From positions 1 through 32,684 of the IMG/VR virus record IMGVR_UViG_3300009285_005866: a stretch of 32,684 bases of DNA. One strand, 5' to 3'. This document shows, one piece after another, positions 5,707 through 14,140 of this stretch. The translations under genes were made by a program, and so were the position numbers. The notes beneath the pieces were generated by a model that was not told the DNA's origin, did no database searches, and worked only from the letters and a program-made list of their open reading frames with translations. The stretch is from a virus. The stretch's first letter is position 1. Every line of letters begins with the position of its first letter.

Positions 5707-7629
5707 ATGCCTGAAGTTAAGAGTCCGATAACCGGAGAGCAGCAAACTGAAGTCAAGGTTAGACTGCAATCTAACGAACGGCGTGACGTGGCGAGTCGCG
5801 TGGTCTCGCGGTTTTATGACATGAGAACGACGCGGAACCAATCGTTTTCCTTCTTCAGGAACAGGTCATTCCAGGAGTATGTAGAAGATTCTGTTAAGCG
5901 CATCAATCAGTTTAAGGAGAGGCCCTCCCACAAGAAATGGTGGCAGGCCAACCAAGCAGGTCCGACTACTAGGAATAAATTGATGGGTATTCTTTCCAAA
6001 CTCGCTCAGAGCATGATGGAACCGAGGGTTTGGGCGACGAATGAAACGGATTTCCTGGCCAAAGTCAGGGAACGAGTTCTAAACGTTTTGTTAAAAGCTT
6101 CGGCATATAAGAACAAAGATGACAAAAAACTCATCTGGGAGATGTTTGAGGCCATGGCCAAAGGAACGGTGGTCGGTTTCGAGGGGTGGAGGATCGACAA
6201 GCGGAAAGTTAGGTGGGTTAAAAATCAGAATCCTGAGACCGGCGAGACTACCGTAGAGGAAAGGGAGATTAAATTCTTCAATGACGTTTACGGGGTGCTA
6301 ATCCCCCTGGAGGACATGTATTTTGGGGACATCTTTGTTTCTGACGTGCAGGACATGGATGATTCCGCTTGGCGGCAAGTAGTGAAGTTTGGTTCCTTTC
6401 AAACGGAATTTAGTTATTATCCTGACGCGGATTTGGTCCAACCCAACCGGTCGGCGGTGGGGCAGGACGAAAAAGGGGGATTTTCTTACTACCAGCCGTC
6501 GAACGACATCGAATCGGACGAAGTGGAAATCCTCCGGTATTTTAATAAGGCGACCGACGAGTACGTAATGATCGCGAATGGGATCTGGATCAATTGTCAG
6601 GGGGGTAGCACCGTTCAACCAATTCCGTTCAATCACAAAAAATTGCCGTTCTGGGTCGGCCAGTTCGAATTGATTGATTCGAAGTTTATTTACGGGAAGT
6701 CCCTGGCGGACAAGATGATCGCTACCCAGGATACCAGGGATAAGTTCTTTGACAACATACTGGATCGGTTGACGATGGCTCTACAGGCTCCGATCGTCGT
6801 GAAAGGGTCGGTCAATTTGAGCGAGGGATATTTGGAACCTGACGGTATCGTGGAAATCAAAGATCCCATAGGCAATGAATCGGTGGAGCGGATGGATCTG
6901 AAGGAGCCTGGTCAGGGGAGCATGCAGATCCTGCAGTATTTAGAGAAGGAATTGGAGAATACTTCCATTTCTTCGGAAGTTACCGGTCAGGGCGGTTCCA
7001 CCAACAAGACGGCGACGCAAGTCCAAATTGAGAGGGAAGGCGCTTTGGAATTGGTTTCCTTATTCCTGCGGTTGATGGAGTTTGCCATCCGGGACAAGTA
7101 TCAGTTGCGGCTTAGTAACATCGTCCAGTTTTACACTCTGCCATCCCACAAAGACGACAAGGAGGAGAGATTCAGGAAAGTCGTGCTGCGGGACGAAGTA
7201 ATGTCCAATGGGACAATCGGCAACGTTGAAGTGGAAATCACCCGCTATCCGTCCCAGAAGAACGTTGAAACGAAGGCTAGGTCAGCGCCGACTCCCACCG
7301 AACGCATGGAAGTAACCCCGGAGTTCATCCGGGATTCCGAGGGGGAAGTGTTTATGGTGCCCAGGTCCAGCCTAAAGCAATCAGAGGCCCTCCGGCAGGC
7401 ACAGGAGGCGAGTTTCGCAAAGACTACCATGGCTTTATTCCCTGACATCGTCAACCGCGACGTCCTGTTTGATGATTTCGTTAACAAGTTCCCAGACAAG
7501 GATTCCAGAAGGTTGCGGGCGCCGAAGGGTCAGGGCGCCGTACCAGGAATGGAGGAAGCCAGGGGAGGCGTGGAAGCAAACCCCGGCGAGGCCGTCGTTG
7601 AGCCGACTCTAAGGGAGTTAGTACAGTGA
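5707..7629 (+). CDS. Portal protein
   Basis: The portal forms the dodecameric ring through which TerL pumps DNA and onto which the connector docks. The 640 residues show the layout of large portal proteins of short-tailed phages. There is an N-terminal helical domain with basic and aromatic residues (RNQSFSFFRNRSFQEYV), a central clip and wing region, a stem-like helix (YGKSLADKMIATQDTRDKFFDNILDRL) given here only as a pointer around residues 328-355, and a following QAPIVVKG strand. Next comes the glycine/threonine segment SSEVTGQGGSTNKTATQVQ and a long helix. The acidic, proline-containing C-terminus ends PGEAVVEPTLREL. AAGGG precedes the ATG. It sits after TerL and before scaffold and capsid genes, the canonical order. 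Confidence 0.88.
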   Translation: MPEVKSPITGEQQTEVKVRLQSNERRDVASRVVSRFYDMRTTRNQSFSFFRNRSFQEYVEDSVKRINQFKERPSHKKWWQANQAGPTTRNKLMGILSKLAQSMMEPRVWATNETDFLAKVRERVLNVLLKASAYKNKDDKKLIWEMFEAMAKGTVVGFEGWRIDKRKVRWVKNQNPETGETTVEEREIKFFNDVYGVLIPLEDMYFGDIFVSDVQDMDDSAWRQVVKFGSFQTEFSYYPDADLVQPNRSAVGQDEKGGFSYYQPSNDIESDEVEILRYFNKATDEYVMIANGIWINCQGGSTVQPIPFNHKKLPFWVGQFELIDSKFIYGKSLADKMIATQDTRDKFFDNILDRLTMALQAPIVVKGSVNLSEGYLEPDGIVEIKDPIGNESVERMDLKEPGQGSMQILQYLEKELENTSISSEVTGQGGSTNKTATQVQIEREGALELVSLFLRLMEFAIRDKYQLRLSNIVQFYTLPSHKDDKEERFRKVVLRDEVMSNGTIGNVEVEITRYPSQKNVETKARSAPTPTERMEVTPEFIRDSEGEVFMVPRSSLKQSEALRQAQEASFAKTTMALFPDIVNRDVLFDDFVNKFPDKDSRRLRAPKGQGAVPGMEEARGGVEANPGEAVVEPTLRELVQ

Positions 7630-7958
7630 GGCGGCTCCAGCTGAAGTTGCTGGGTTATCTCGTTTCGAAATTCCTGCCGTTTACCCCGACAGGGATGACC
7701 AGGGACGAAGAGTTGGAGATTCTTTACAACATCCACCAAGTTAAGGGATCCGACAAGTTGTTCCAAGCTCTGATTTCATCGAATATAGCCGGTTATTTTA
7801 ACGTTCCGGAGGGGGAGGAGGAGATGAGGCTCTTGAAGAAAGGAACGGTCATGGGTTACCGGTGGTTCAGAAAGGAAATGGCGGAAGCTAAACGGAATTT
7901 AGAATTAATCAGGGGGAGAAAGGAAAAACAAGATGCGCTATCTAAAGAACAGGATTGA
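7626..7958 (+). CDS. Hypothetical protein downstream of portal
   Basis: The 110 residues start with a GTG overlapping the portal stop (GTGA). The first 20 residues are basic and hydrophobic (LQLKLLGYLVSKFLPF); the rest is helical and charged. An in-frame ATG at codon 24 (7695) is an alternative start. No family recognised. A head-completion or structural accessory role is suggested only by position. Confidence 0.55.
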   Translation: MRRLQLKLLGYLVSKFLPFTPTGMTRDEELEILYNIHQVKGSDKLFQALISSNIAGYFNVPEGEEEMRLLKKGTVMGYRWFRKEMAEAKRNLELIRGRKEKQDALSKEQD

Positions 7959-8340
7959 CGAATTCAAACAGACGAACGTCATCGACGTGGTCCTCACGGT
8001 ACACCCGATCAGCAATCCGAGGGAGTGGGTCAGTAAACCTCTCCGGCCAAACGGTGAAGTGGATGAAGTCAAAGCTCGGGGTTTCCTCGACAAGGACAGA
8101 TCTGAGGGCTTCCGAGTGGTCATCAAACCTGGAGAAACCGTGGCTTTTGGTGAAGGCAGCGAGTTCAATGAGGAGCAGGCCGAATACATCTACCGCACAT
8201 TTGGGTCGCCAGACGTTCCCTTGGGGGAACCGCCGACTTATAACTGGCTGATAGAGGTAGACGAGGATGGCGGCGAGAAGAGGGGTTACGGCAGTTTTTA
8301 TGACAAGTACCGCAAACCCGTCGTCGTCGTCCACCGGTGA
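7933..8340 (+). CDS. Hypothetical protein, last gene of the packaging block
   Basis: The 135 residues are beta-rich: segments such as VIDVVLTVHPIS, FRVVIKPGETVAFGEG, YNWLIEVDEDGG and KPVVVVHR alternate strands with turns, giving a probable small beta-sandwich. It might be a decoration or minor head protein, but I do not recognise it. GGGAGAAAGGA precedes the ATG, a strong ribosome-binding site. It overlaps the previous gene by 26 nt and is followed by the structured gap 8341-8518. Confidence 0.6.
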   Translation: MRYLKNRIDEFKQTNVIDVVLTVHPISNPREWVSKPLRPNGEVDEVKARGFLDKDRSEGFRVVIKPGETVAFGEGSEFNEEQAEYIYRTFGSPDVPLGEPPTYNWLIEVDEDGGEKRGYGSFYDKYRKPVVVVHR

Positions 8341-8366
8341 TCTTTAACAACTAAACGTACAAAGGG

Positions 8367-8453
8367 GCTAGAGTTTGGGGCATCCCGACCCTAGCAGCGA
8401 CTCATCCCTTGTTGTCGCTGTTGGGTCCGGGTGTCGCAAATGCGGCACCTTTT
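8367..8453 (+). terminator. Cluster of hairpins ending in a terminator-like stem before the capsid block
   Basis: The 178-nt gap contains three successive stems: GCTAG 8367-8371 with CTAGC 8391-8395, CAGCGAC 8395-8401 with GTCGCTG 8414-8420 (seven perfect pairs), and GGTGTCGC 8430-8437 with GCGGCACC 8442-8449 (eight pairs, one G-T) followed by TTTT. The last could terminate or attenuate transcription before the scaffold gene. A further short stem GTGGT/ACCAC lies near 8474-8488. No new promoter is evident after it, so partial read-through or mRNA processing seems likely. Confidence 0.5.
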
Positions 8454-8518
8454 GTGTAACGAGTTCCCACGGTGGTTTGGTCACACCACTCAAATAAAGG
8501 ACTCAAAAAGGAATTTGT

Positions 8519-9283
8519 ATGGCACAAGAGAATGAGGAGTTAAATGGCGCTCCCCCGGTTGAAGAACCGGTAGCGCCGTCGGACGCTCCTCCCGACACAG
8601 AAAAACCGCCGGTTTCACCTCCCGAGAAGCCAGCGGAACCAAATAAGCCTGATACTCCCCCGGTTGGACCCGCGCCTGACAAGGTGATGGTTGACAGGGT
8701 AGAGTTGGAGAGACTCCAGAAGGACGCCGCGTTGACGGAAACTTACCGGTCGGACCTTCTCAACGTTAAGGGGAAGAAGCGGAAATCTGAACTTTTCGCT
8801 GATATCTCCGTTGAACAAGAGAAGCCACCCAATCCTGACGTTCCGCCGGCGGACGTTGCCACTCCTACCCCGCATATTTTGGTAGATTACCTATCAAAAC
8901 GCGCGGACGTAACTGACAAGTATGAGCAGGAGATTGCCCAGCTTTCTGACGAGGACGCGGAGTTCGCAAAACGTCGCCTTCAAGTGGAGGAGGAAATCCT
9001 GAAGAAGGATATGTCCAAATCCTCTAGACCAGTCGGACGGAAACGGGTAGAGCAGATGTTTGAGGATGTCCTCGGCACCATCAGGTCAAGGCGCAAACCT
9101 TCGCCGGGTGCGGTTGAGACGCCTCCTGACTTAGGCTCTACTCAGACCATCCGAAAGGTCGCAAAGGGGTCAGCTCCAATTTCGGACAGGGCCAGGGAAA
9201 TCCAGCCCTACACGAAAGATACCAAAGGACGCATTCTTCCTTTGGAAAGTATCCAGGCCATGATTGATCAGGGAATACTCTAA
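8519..9283 (+). CDS. Scaffolding-like protein
   Basis: Scaffolding proteins line the inside of the prohead during assembly and leave before packaging. The 254 residues fit: an acidic, proline-rich disordered N-terminus (PPVEEPVAPSDAPPDTEKPP), a long charged helical or coiled-coil part (residues about 120-190) and a basic C-terminal section (GRKRVEQMF, IRSRRK), the kind of tail that contacts capsid protein. It lies directly before the capsid genes. AAAAGGAA precedes the ATG. The assignment rests on composition and position, as scaffolds are poorly conserved. Confidence 0.7.
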   Translation: MAQENEELNGAPPVEEPVAPSDAPPDTEKPPVSPPEKPAEPNKPDTPPVGPAPDKVMVDRVELERLQKDAALTETYRSDLLNVKGKKRKSELFADISVEQEKPPNPDVPPADVATPTPHILVDYLSKRADVTDKYEQEIAQLSDEDAEFAKRRLQVEEEILKKDMSKSSRPVGRKRVEQMFEDVLGTIRSRRKPSPGAVETPPDLGSTQTIRKVAKGSAPISDRAREIQPYTKDTKGRILPLESIQAMIDQGIL

Positions 9284-9317
9284 TCTCTAACAACAAGGGA
9301 GAAAAGGATGAAATTAT

Positions 9318-9866
9318 ATGGCCTTTGCCTATAAGACTAACCTCTTGGGCAATTCGCATCCTGTTCTCCGCAAGGTGATCGCTAATAATTCGATCGCCGT
9401 TCAACCAGGAGACGCAGTAGACTGCTATAACGCAGGCTTCGCTCGTCTCGCTACGGCTGGCAATGCCATTTTCGGCATCGTCCACGCCGTGGTTGACCGC
9501 TATGGTCGCGGTGTTCTTCCTGAAGAAGACAGCCGGGTTGAAGCGGGTGATTGGACGGTAGCGTCGGGTGTGGTAACAGTCGGTAGCGACAATACCACGG
9601 ACGATCAGATCGCCCTCCTCTGCGACGTCTCCCAGTATTCAATTTACTCGGCAGACGTTACGGGGACTATTGGTACGACCAATAACTCCGACAAGGTCGG
9701 AGCGAATATCGACGTTACCGACGAGGATGACCTTGCAGAAACTTCCGCTGTTCGTACGATCAGCGGTCAGTTCTACGGTTGGGGTACCGATCCAGACGAT
9801 TCCGGCAACATTCTCTGTTCTATCAGAGAATCCGAAATCTTCGGCGGCACTCCTAACTACGGATAA
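9318..9866 (+). CDS. Probable capsid decoration or minor head protein
   Basis: The 182 residues are almost all beta strands and turns (VIANNSIAVQPGDAVDCYN, LATAGNAIFGIV, GDWTVASGVVTVG, QIALLCDVSQYSIY). A beta-barrel protein located between scaffold and major capsid protein fits head decoration proteins that cement the HK97-type shell. No catalytic motif is seen. GGAGAAAAGG lies upstream; another ATG in a different frame at 9307 gives only eight codons and is ignored. Confidence 0.6.
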   Translation: MAFAYKTNLLGNSHPVLRKVIANNSIAVQPGDAVDCYNAGFARLATAGNAIFGIVHAVVDRYGRGVLPEEDSRVEAGDWTVASGVVTVGSDNTTDDQIALLCDVSQYSIYSADVTGTIGTTNNSDKVGANIDVTDEDDLAETSAVRTISGQFYGWGTDPDDSGNILCSIRESEIFGGTPNYG

Positions 9867-9901
9867 TTAACGGGCTAACTACCCAAACATAAGGAGCATA
9901 C

Positions 9902-10897
9902 ATGGCTAGTACATCTGCCATTGAAACACGCGCTCGGTTTGGCGATTTAGCTCGTTCAGGAGCAATTGCCAGATTCAAGGACGTTTTCGACCAAGCCCAG
10001 ACCACTTATGATGGTATGGCGGAGTTGCAGCGCATCTTCAAGGTTGAAAGCACAGGAGACAGTGAGATTCGAGATGTCGGTGTTGCTGGGCTGAACCTGC
10101 TCAGTGAGACGGCCGAAGGCGCGGCGTACAATCAAGACGCTAATCTCGTAACTTACCAGACAGACTATAGCGCCCAGAAACTTACTGGTTCAACAGTCGT
10201 AACGGAAGAGCGGATTGCTGACAGCGAGTATAAAGACAAACTTGATGATTTTCGCCACTTGGCCGTCTCCGGAAAGCGTACCAAGGTTAAATATGGTATG
10301 AACGTCATCAATTCGGGATTCGTCACTACGGCGGTAACCAACGGTTTCACCGTTTACCGCTACGCTGACGCTGTTCCTTTGTTCTCGACTTTGCATCCCC
10401 GCAAAGATGGTGGTTCTACTCAGAGTAACGCTTCCGCCACGGGCATCACCCTGTCGGAGTCGAACTTGGAGACGGGCCGCCTCGCTTTAGTCAAGCAACT
10501 CACTGATCGCGGTTTGCCGATGGAGTTTATGGGTCGCGTGATTGTGGTCGTGCCGGATGACCTCGCCAAAACGGGCGTCATTTTGGCCGATTCCGAACTC
10601 CGCCCATCCACGGCGAACAACGACATCAACTTCTATAATGGCGTTATCGTGGACGTGTTGGTTTCCAAGTGGCTTAATGCCACCGGTTCCAACGGTTCCA
10701 CGACCGCCTGGTACCTGATCGACACCAACTACAGCAAACTGAAGTTGTACGTCCGGCAGGAACCGGAGTTCTTCGAAGAACGGGAGAATGGCACTAGGAA
10801 CCACATCTTTGGCGTCTCGCAACGTCTCGCGGCTGGTCACTCTGACTGGCGCGGTACTTGGGGGAGCAAGGGTGACGGTGCTGCTTACAGCTCATAA
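9902..10897 (+). CDS. Major capsid protein (HK97 fold, Mu gpT-like)
   Basis: The 331-residue product would form the icosahedral shell. The N-terminal helical arm (RFGDLARSGAIARFKDVFD), the central GMNVINSGFVTT helix followed by DAVPLFSTLHP, and RVIVVVPDDLAKTGVILAD are typical of Mu-like and related HK97-fold capsid proteins, in which a F-x-x-xHP loop is followed by the axial domain. No prohead protease gene is nearby, in line with podoviruses that use unprocessed capsid proteins. A strong AAGGAG precedes the ATG. Confidence 0.88.
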   Translation: MASTSAIETRARFGDLARSGAIARFKDVFDQAQTTYDGMAELQRIFKVESTGDSEIRDVGVAGLNLLSETAEGAAYNQDANLVTYQTDYSAQKLTGSTVVTEERIADSEYKDKLDDFRHLAVSGKRTKVKYGMNVINSGFVTTAVTNGFTVYRYADAVPLFSTLHPRKDGGSTQSNASATGITLSESNLETGRLALVKQLTDRGLPMEFMGRVIVVVPDDLAKTGVILADSELRPSTANNDINFYNGVIVDVLVSKWLNATGSNGSTTAWYLIDTNYSKLKLYVRQEPEFFEERENGTRNHIFGVSQRLAAGHSDWRGTWGSKGDGAAYSS

Positions 10898-10918
10898 TTA
10901 ACTTCCTTACTATTCTAT

Positions 10919-11182
10919 ATGGCCTACTTGCGCGTCCACAATCCGGACGATAAGGACAAGCTCTTGGTCGCGGGTGGTCAGGAAGTGGTGATCCCCAGTC
11001 GAAAGTCGGTGGTAGTCGAATCCTCAATCGGGCAGATCCTCAAGGAGATGTCTGCCGCTTTGGAGGTCGTCTCAGCTTCTGACGAGGAGTACGCGGTGTT
11101 TATCAACCCGCCGAAACCGTCTAAAGCTGCGAAAACACCGAAGAAGAAACTGGGCAAAGCCAAGAAAGGAGCGAAACAATGA
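10919..11182 (+). CDS. Small protein with lysine-rich tail after the capsid gene
   Basis: The 87 residues split into a compact beta-rich part (residues 1-60, YLRVHNPDDKDKLLVAGGQE, VVIPSRKSVVVE) and a Lys/Ala/Pro tail (PKPSKAAKTPKKKLGKAKK). The tail resembles histone-H1-like or ribosomal tails and would bind DNA or the capsid interior. Family not recognised. No Shine-Dalgarno sequence is present; the ATG follows an A/T-rich stretch. The stop overlaps the next start. Confidence 0.55.
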   Translation: MAYLRVHNPDDKDKLLVAGGQEVVIPSRKSVVVESSIGQILKEMSAALEVVSASDEEYAVFINPPKPSKAAKTPKKKLGKAKKGAKQ

Positions 11183-11895
11183 AGAAACCTCAGATTAAAA
11201 ATTGGGGGATCTACGCTCTGATCATAGTCTTGGCGCTTTTCATCGGTCAGTTTGCTGTTGGAAACAGCATACTAACTGTTCCGGTGAGATTTGAGGTAGT
11301 CAACGACAGTATCGGTGGAATTGATGATGTTAATTTCGGCGATGCTTCCGATTCAGCGACGCAGTTCACGAACCTTCAAGTAAATGAACTGACGACGCTA
11401 ACGGGCACGACGACTGTTGGAAACGTAACGCTTGGCGCGCAGTTCAACGAAGCGTTGAATTTCGCGGCAGCTGCAACAACCACTCCGGGTGGATTGTTCT
11501 CCATCCAGAACACGGGTGTACCCAAGCTCTGCCGAAACGTGATCATCTATCCCTACACATCAGGGGGCGCGGATTCAGTCGCTTTGGTATTCGGTATTGG
11601 CACTTCGACTTCAGCAACATCATGGTCGGGCGCGGGGAACAGCATCATGGCTACGACCACGCTGCCGACGAACACCACGGCGTTTCTCTCCCCGGCGGGA
11701 TCGGGTTCCAACAATTTCCACAAGGGAGCGGTTGGAACATCCTTCTGGGTCGGCACCACAACCTCGCTTTTTCTGTGGGGAAACGGTGTCTATCTGAACG
11801 GCGCGTTTGACGCTTCAGGGGTACCAGATAACTCCTCCTCGACTGGTTATACCAGCATGGCGGGAGAAGTCTACGTTGACTGTATCACCCAGTAA
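11179..11895 (+). CDS. Signal-anchored surface protein with Thr/Ser-rich beta domain
   Basis: The N-terminus MKKPQIKNWGIYALIIVLALF is a clear membrane anchor or signal sequence (hydrophobic core about residues 10-27). The remaining 210 residues are a low-complexity, Thr/Ser/Gly-rich beta protein (LTTLTGTTTVGNVTLGA, FGIGTSTSATSWSGAGN) with one Cys near the middle and one at the end. Such a signal is unexpected on a protein assembled inside the cytoplasm, so it may reach the host envelope. GGAG occurs before the ATG within the previous gene. The beta domain shares its style with the 526-residue protein at 20829-22409. Confidence 0.65.
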   Translation: MKKPQIKNWGIYALIIVLALFIGQFAVGNSILTVPVRFEVVNDSIGGIDDVNFGDASDSATQFTNLQVNELTTLTGTTTVGNVTLGAQFNEALNFAAAATTTPGGLFSIQNTGVPKLCRNVIIYPYTSGGADSVALVFGIGTSTSATSWSGAGNSIMATTTLPTNTTAFLSPAGSGSNNFHKGAVGTSFWVGTTTSLFLWGNGVYLNGAFDASGVPDNSSSTGYTSMAGEVYVDCITQ

Positions 11896-11902
11896 GAGCT
11901 AG

Positions 11903-11950
11903 TTCTCACACTCTGCCTCTTCAATAAAAGAGGGGGCAGAACTTTGAGAA
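11903..11950 (+). other. Two-part hairpin between surface-protein genes
   Basis: TTCTCA (11903-11908) pairs with TGAGAA (11945-11950), enclosing TCTGCC (11912-11917) with GGCAGA (11935-11940); CTCTT/AAGAG pairing can extend the tip. No U-tract follows on either strand, so it is more likely an mRNA stability or processing element than a terminator. Confidence 0.45.
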
Positions 11951-11965
11951 GTAGTAATAATAAAA

Positions 11966-14140
11966 ATGGCAAATCTTCTGTGGGGTTTCCAAGGCACCGC
12001 GCTCAGAATTGAATGGTTAGCGCCGTTCCAAACGACGGGACTCTTTCCTGAAGCCCGGGTGGTAGATTCAACTGGTGCTTTAGTTACGACCGTGGACCTG
12101 ACAGCCAATGGCACAATTGCCTACCTTTATGAGGGCAGTTGGACGCCCGCTGTTGACGGCCAATATGTGATAGTGATCGACGTCTATACCAACGTCGGGC
12201 AAACGACGTTGCACGAGAGTTTTGACAGTACCACGATTGACGTTCGTGTCAGGGACATCGGCGGTGGTTTCAGAGGTGGAAGTGTAGGAGGTCTTCGGGG
12301 GAAACTTACTAAAGAAGAATTGGAGCGGCTAGGGAAAATTGTAGCTAGGGAAGTTTGGGATCGAGCATTGAAAGGAGGGCAGACGGCTGAAGCAACGCTT
12401 CTTGCTAAATCTGAATTTAAACCTGATGAGCAAGTGGTTCATTTAAACGAATCCTTTCCTAGTGTAATCGAAATTTCGAATGGTTTGTCTGCGGAATTGG
12501 GTAAAACTGAAGAACGGTTAATTGAATCATTTATGGTTTCACATAGACAAATTCTGGCGGAAATCCTTACACTACCAAGAAAGGATCAGGCGGCGCCGAC
12601 GACGACGTTTGCGGTCTTGGGAGTAAGCCGGTTTAACGGAGCAGCAACAATTACAGGCGGATTGACTCTTAATAGCATCCTCGGGTCCACTCAATGTCTG
12701 CAGGTTGACACGAACGGCCTCATAGCGGGTTCGGGTGGAGCTTGCGGAGGAGCGGGTACTTCTAATTGGACGAATGACGGATTAACGTTAACCCCAACTA
12801 CTAGTGGAATAACAGTTTTGATACCGGGAGCGGGGGGTAATAGCACCAGGTTAGGACCTTCTTCGCTCACCCCGGGCACCGATGATATCGCCATCGGTAG
12901 TATAGCCAGCACTACAACTGGGTTTACTCAACAAATTGCCATCGGCGCGAATATTACTGTCGCCGGTAATGACGCGATCGGAATCGGAACCAATGTTTTG
13001 TCTTTTGGCACGGATACTATTGCGATTGGGCGGGGGGCGAACACTAACTACGAGAGTCAATCAGCAGGAATCGCCATCGGAGGCGGTTCGGAATCGAGAG
13101 CACCAGGGAGCATCGCCATCGGAGGCGGTGCGGCTGTTGCGGGAACCATTAACGATTGTTGCGGAGCCGTTTCCATCGGCAATGCTTCGGACGCATTTGG
13201 TGAGGAGAGTATAGTGATAGGATCTAGCTCAAGCGTCGCAGCAACCGCCGACCAGTCCATATTGTTTGGGCAGGGTGCCGTAATCAGCGGCAGCGCCATC
13301 GGTTCCGTCGCTCTTGGTAATTATACCTCAATCGCAGGCCATTCTTTTTCCATCGCGCTCGGCACCCAAGCCGTCGTAACCGGTGCCAATCAACTCGTAG
13401 TTGGGAACGTGAGTTACCCGATCACCAATTTTTATATCGGCGAGGGCGTGGTATCAACAAGTCCGGGATCATTGGTTATCAATGCTACCGGCGGCAGTGG
13501 AACGAATATTGCCGGGGGAGCGTTGACGATTGCGGGCGGTAAAGGAACCGGAACTGGTGCTGGTGGATCAATCATATTTCAAACCGCTTCGGCAGGATCA
13601 ACTGGGACAGCACTTAATTCCCTAACGACTCGGTTCACGATTGACACTGCAACCTCTACGTTCGCTACTGACATCGTGGCAGATACGAACGTGTTTGTCG
13701 TCAACATCAATGAGAACCGCGTAGGAATAGGAACCGCGGCGCCCAGCACCACGCTCGGGGTGATGGGGACTTCAAGGTTCAATGGCGCCGTGACTGTCGC
13801 CGGGGCGCTGACAATCAACACGATTACTGGCTCGACGCAGTGTATGCAGATCGACACCAACGGCCTCATCTCCGGAACTGGCTCGGCTTGCGGGGCTGGC
13901 GGGGCTGATGGACAGAACGGGGCGTGGCAGAGCACTTTTGGCGGTTTGGCTTTGACGCCAACGAGCACGACCGCCGGAATTTTCGTCAATGCGTCCTCGA
14001 CCATAAACAGCACTCTGCGCGTGAATGGATCATTTACTCAAACCGGAACCGCAACCTCGACGTTCGGCGGCGGCTTGGATGTGGATAGTGGATTTAGTTT
14101 CTATAAAAACGGCAGCACTTCAACTATCGAGTTCAAATGA
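11966..14140 (+). CDS. Tail fibre or adhesin with YadA-like head repeats
   Basis: The 724 residues are modular. Residues 1-100 form a beta-sandwich-like domain that may anchor the fibre. Residues about 110-205 are helical (trimeric coiled coil candidate). Residues about 216-260 and 597-645 are two copies of one module (SRFNGA, LTLN/LTIN, GSTQC, DTNGLI, ACG). Residues 306-476 carry about twelve (I/V)-A-I-G-x-x-(A/S) units, the hallmark of the left-handed beta-roll in trimeric autotransporter adhesins such as YadA and also seen in phage fibres. The segment RVGIGTAAPSTTLGV resembles stalk motifs of tail fibres, but no C-terminal chaperone domain follows. It likely binds the host. No Shine-Dalgarno sequence; the ATG lies in an A-rich stretch. 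Confidence 0.75.
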   Translation: MANLLWGFQGTALRIEWLAPFQTTGLFPEARVVDSTGALVTTVDLTANGTIAYLYEGSWTPAVDGQYVIVIDVYTNVGQTTLHESFDSTTIDVRVRDIGGGFRGGSVGGLRGKLTKEELERLGKIVAREVWDRALKGGQTAEATLLAKSEFKPDEQVVHLNESFPSVIEISNGLSAELGKTEERLIESFMVSHRQILAEILTLPRKDQAAPTTTFAVLGVSRFNGAATITGGLTLNSILGSTQCLQVDTNGLIAGSGGACGGAGTSNWTNDGLTLTPTTSGITVLIPGAGGNSTRLGPSSLTPGTDDIAIGSIASTTTGFTQQIAIGANITVAGNDAIGIGTNVLSFGTDTIAIGRGANTNYESQSAGIAIGGGSESRAPGSIAIGGGAAVAGTINDCCGAVSIGNASDAFGEESIVIGSSSSVAATADQSILFGQGAVISGSAIGSVALGNYTSIAGHSFSIALGTQAVVTGANQLVVGNVSYPITNFYIGEGVVSTSPGSLVINATGGSGTNIAGGALTIAGGKGTGTGAGGSIIFQTASAGSTGTALNSLTTRFTIDTATSTFATDIVADTNVFVVNINENRVGIGTAAPSTTLGVMGTSRFNGAVTVAGALTINTITGSTQCMQIDTNGLISGTGSACGAGGADGQNGAWQSTFGGLALTPTSTTAGIFVNASSTINSTLRVNGSFTQTGTATSTFGGGLDVDSGFSFYKNGSTSTIEFK

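Noticed and set aside
8341-9300. Repeated TCTYTAACAAC after two stop codons (8341 and 9284)
   Set aside because: Only two copies of 11 nt; too short and too few to separate from chance.
12420-12460. Hammerhead-like CTGATGAG sequence
   Set aside because: It is inside the fibre coding region and no conserved GAAA core or flanking stems follow.
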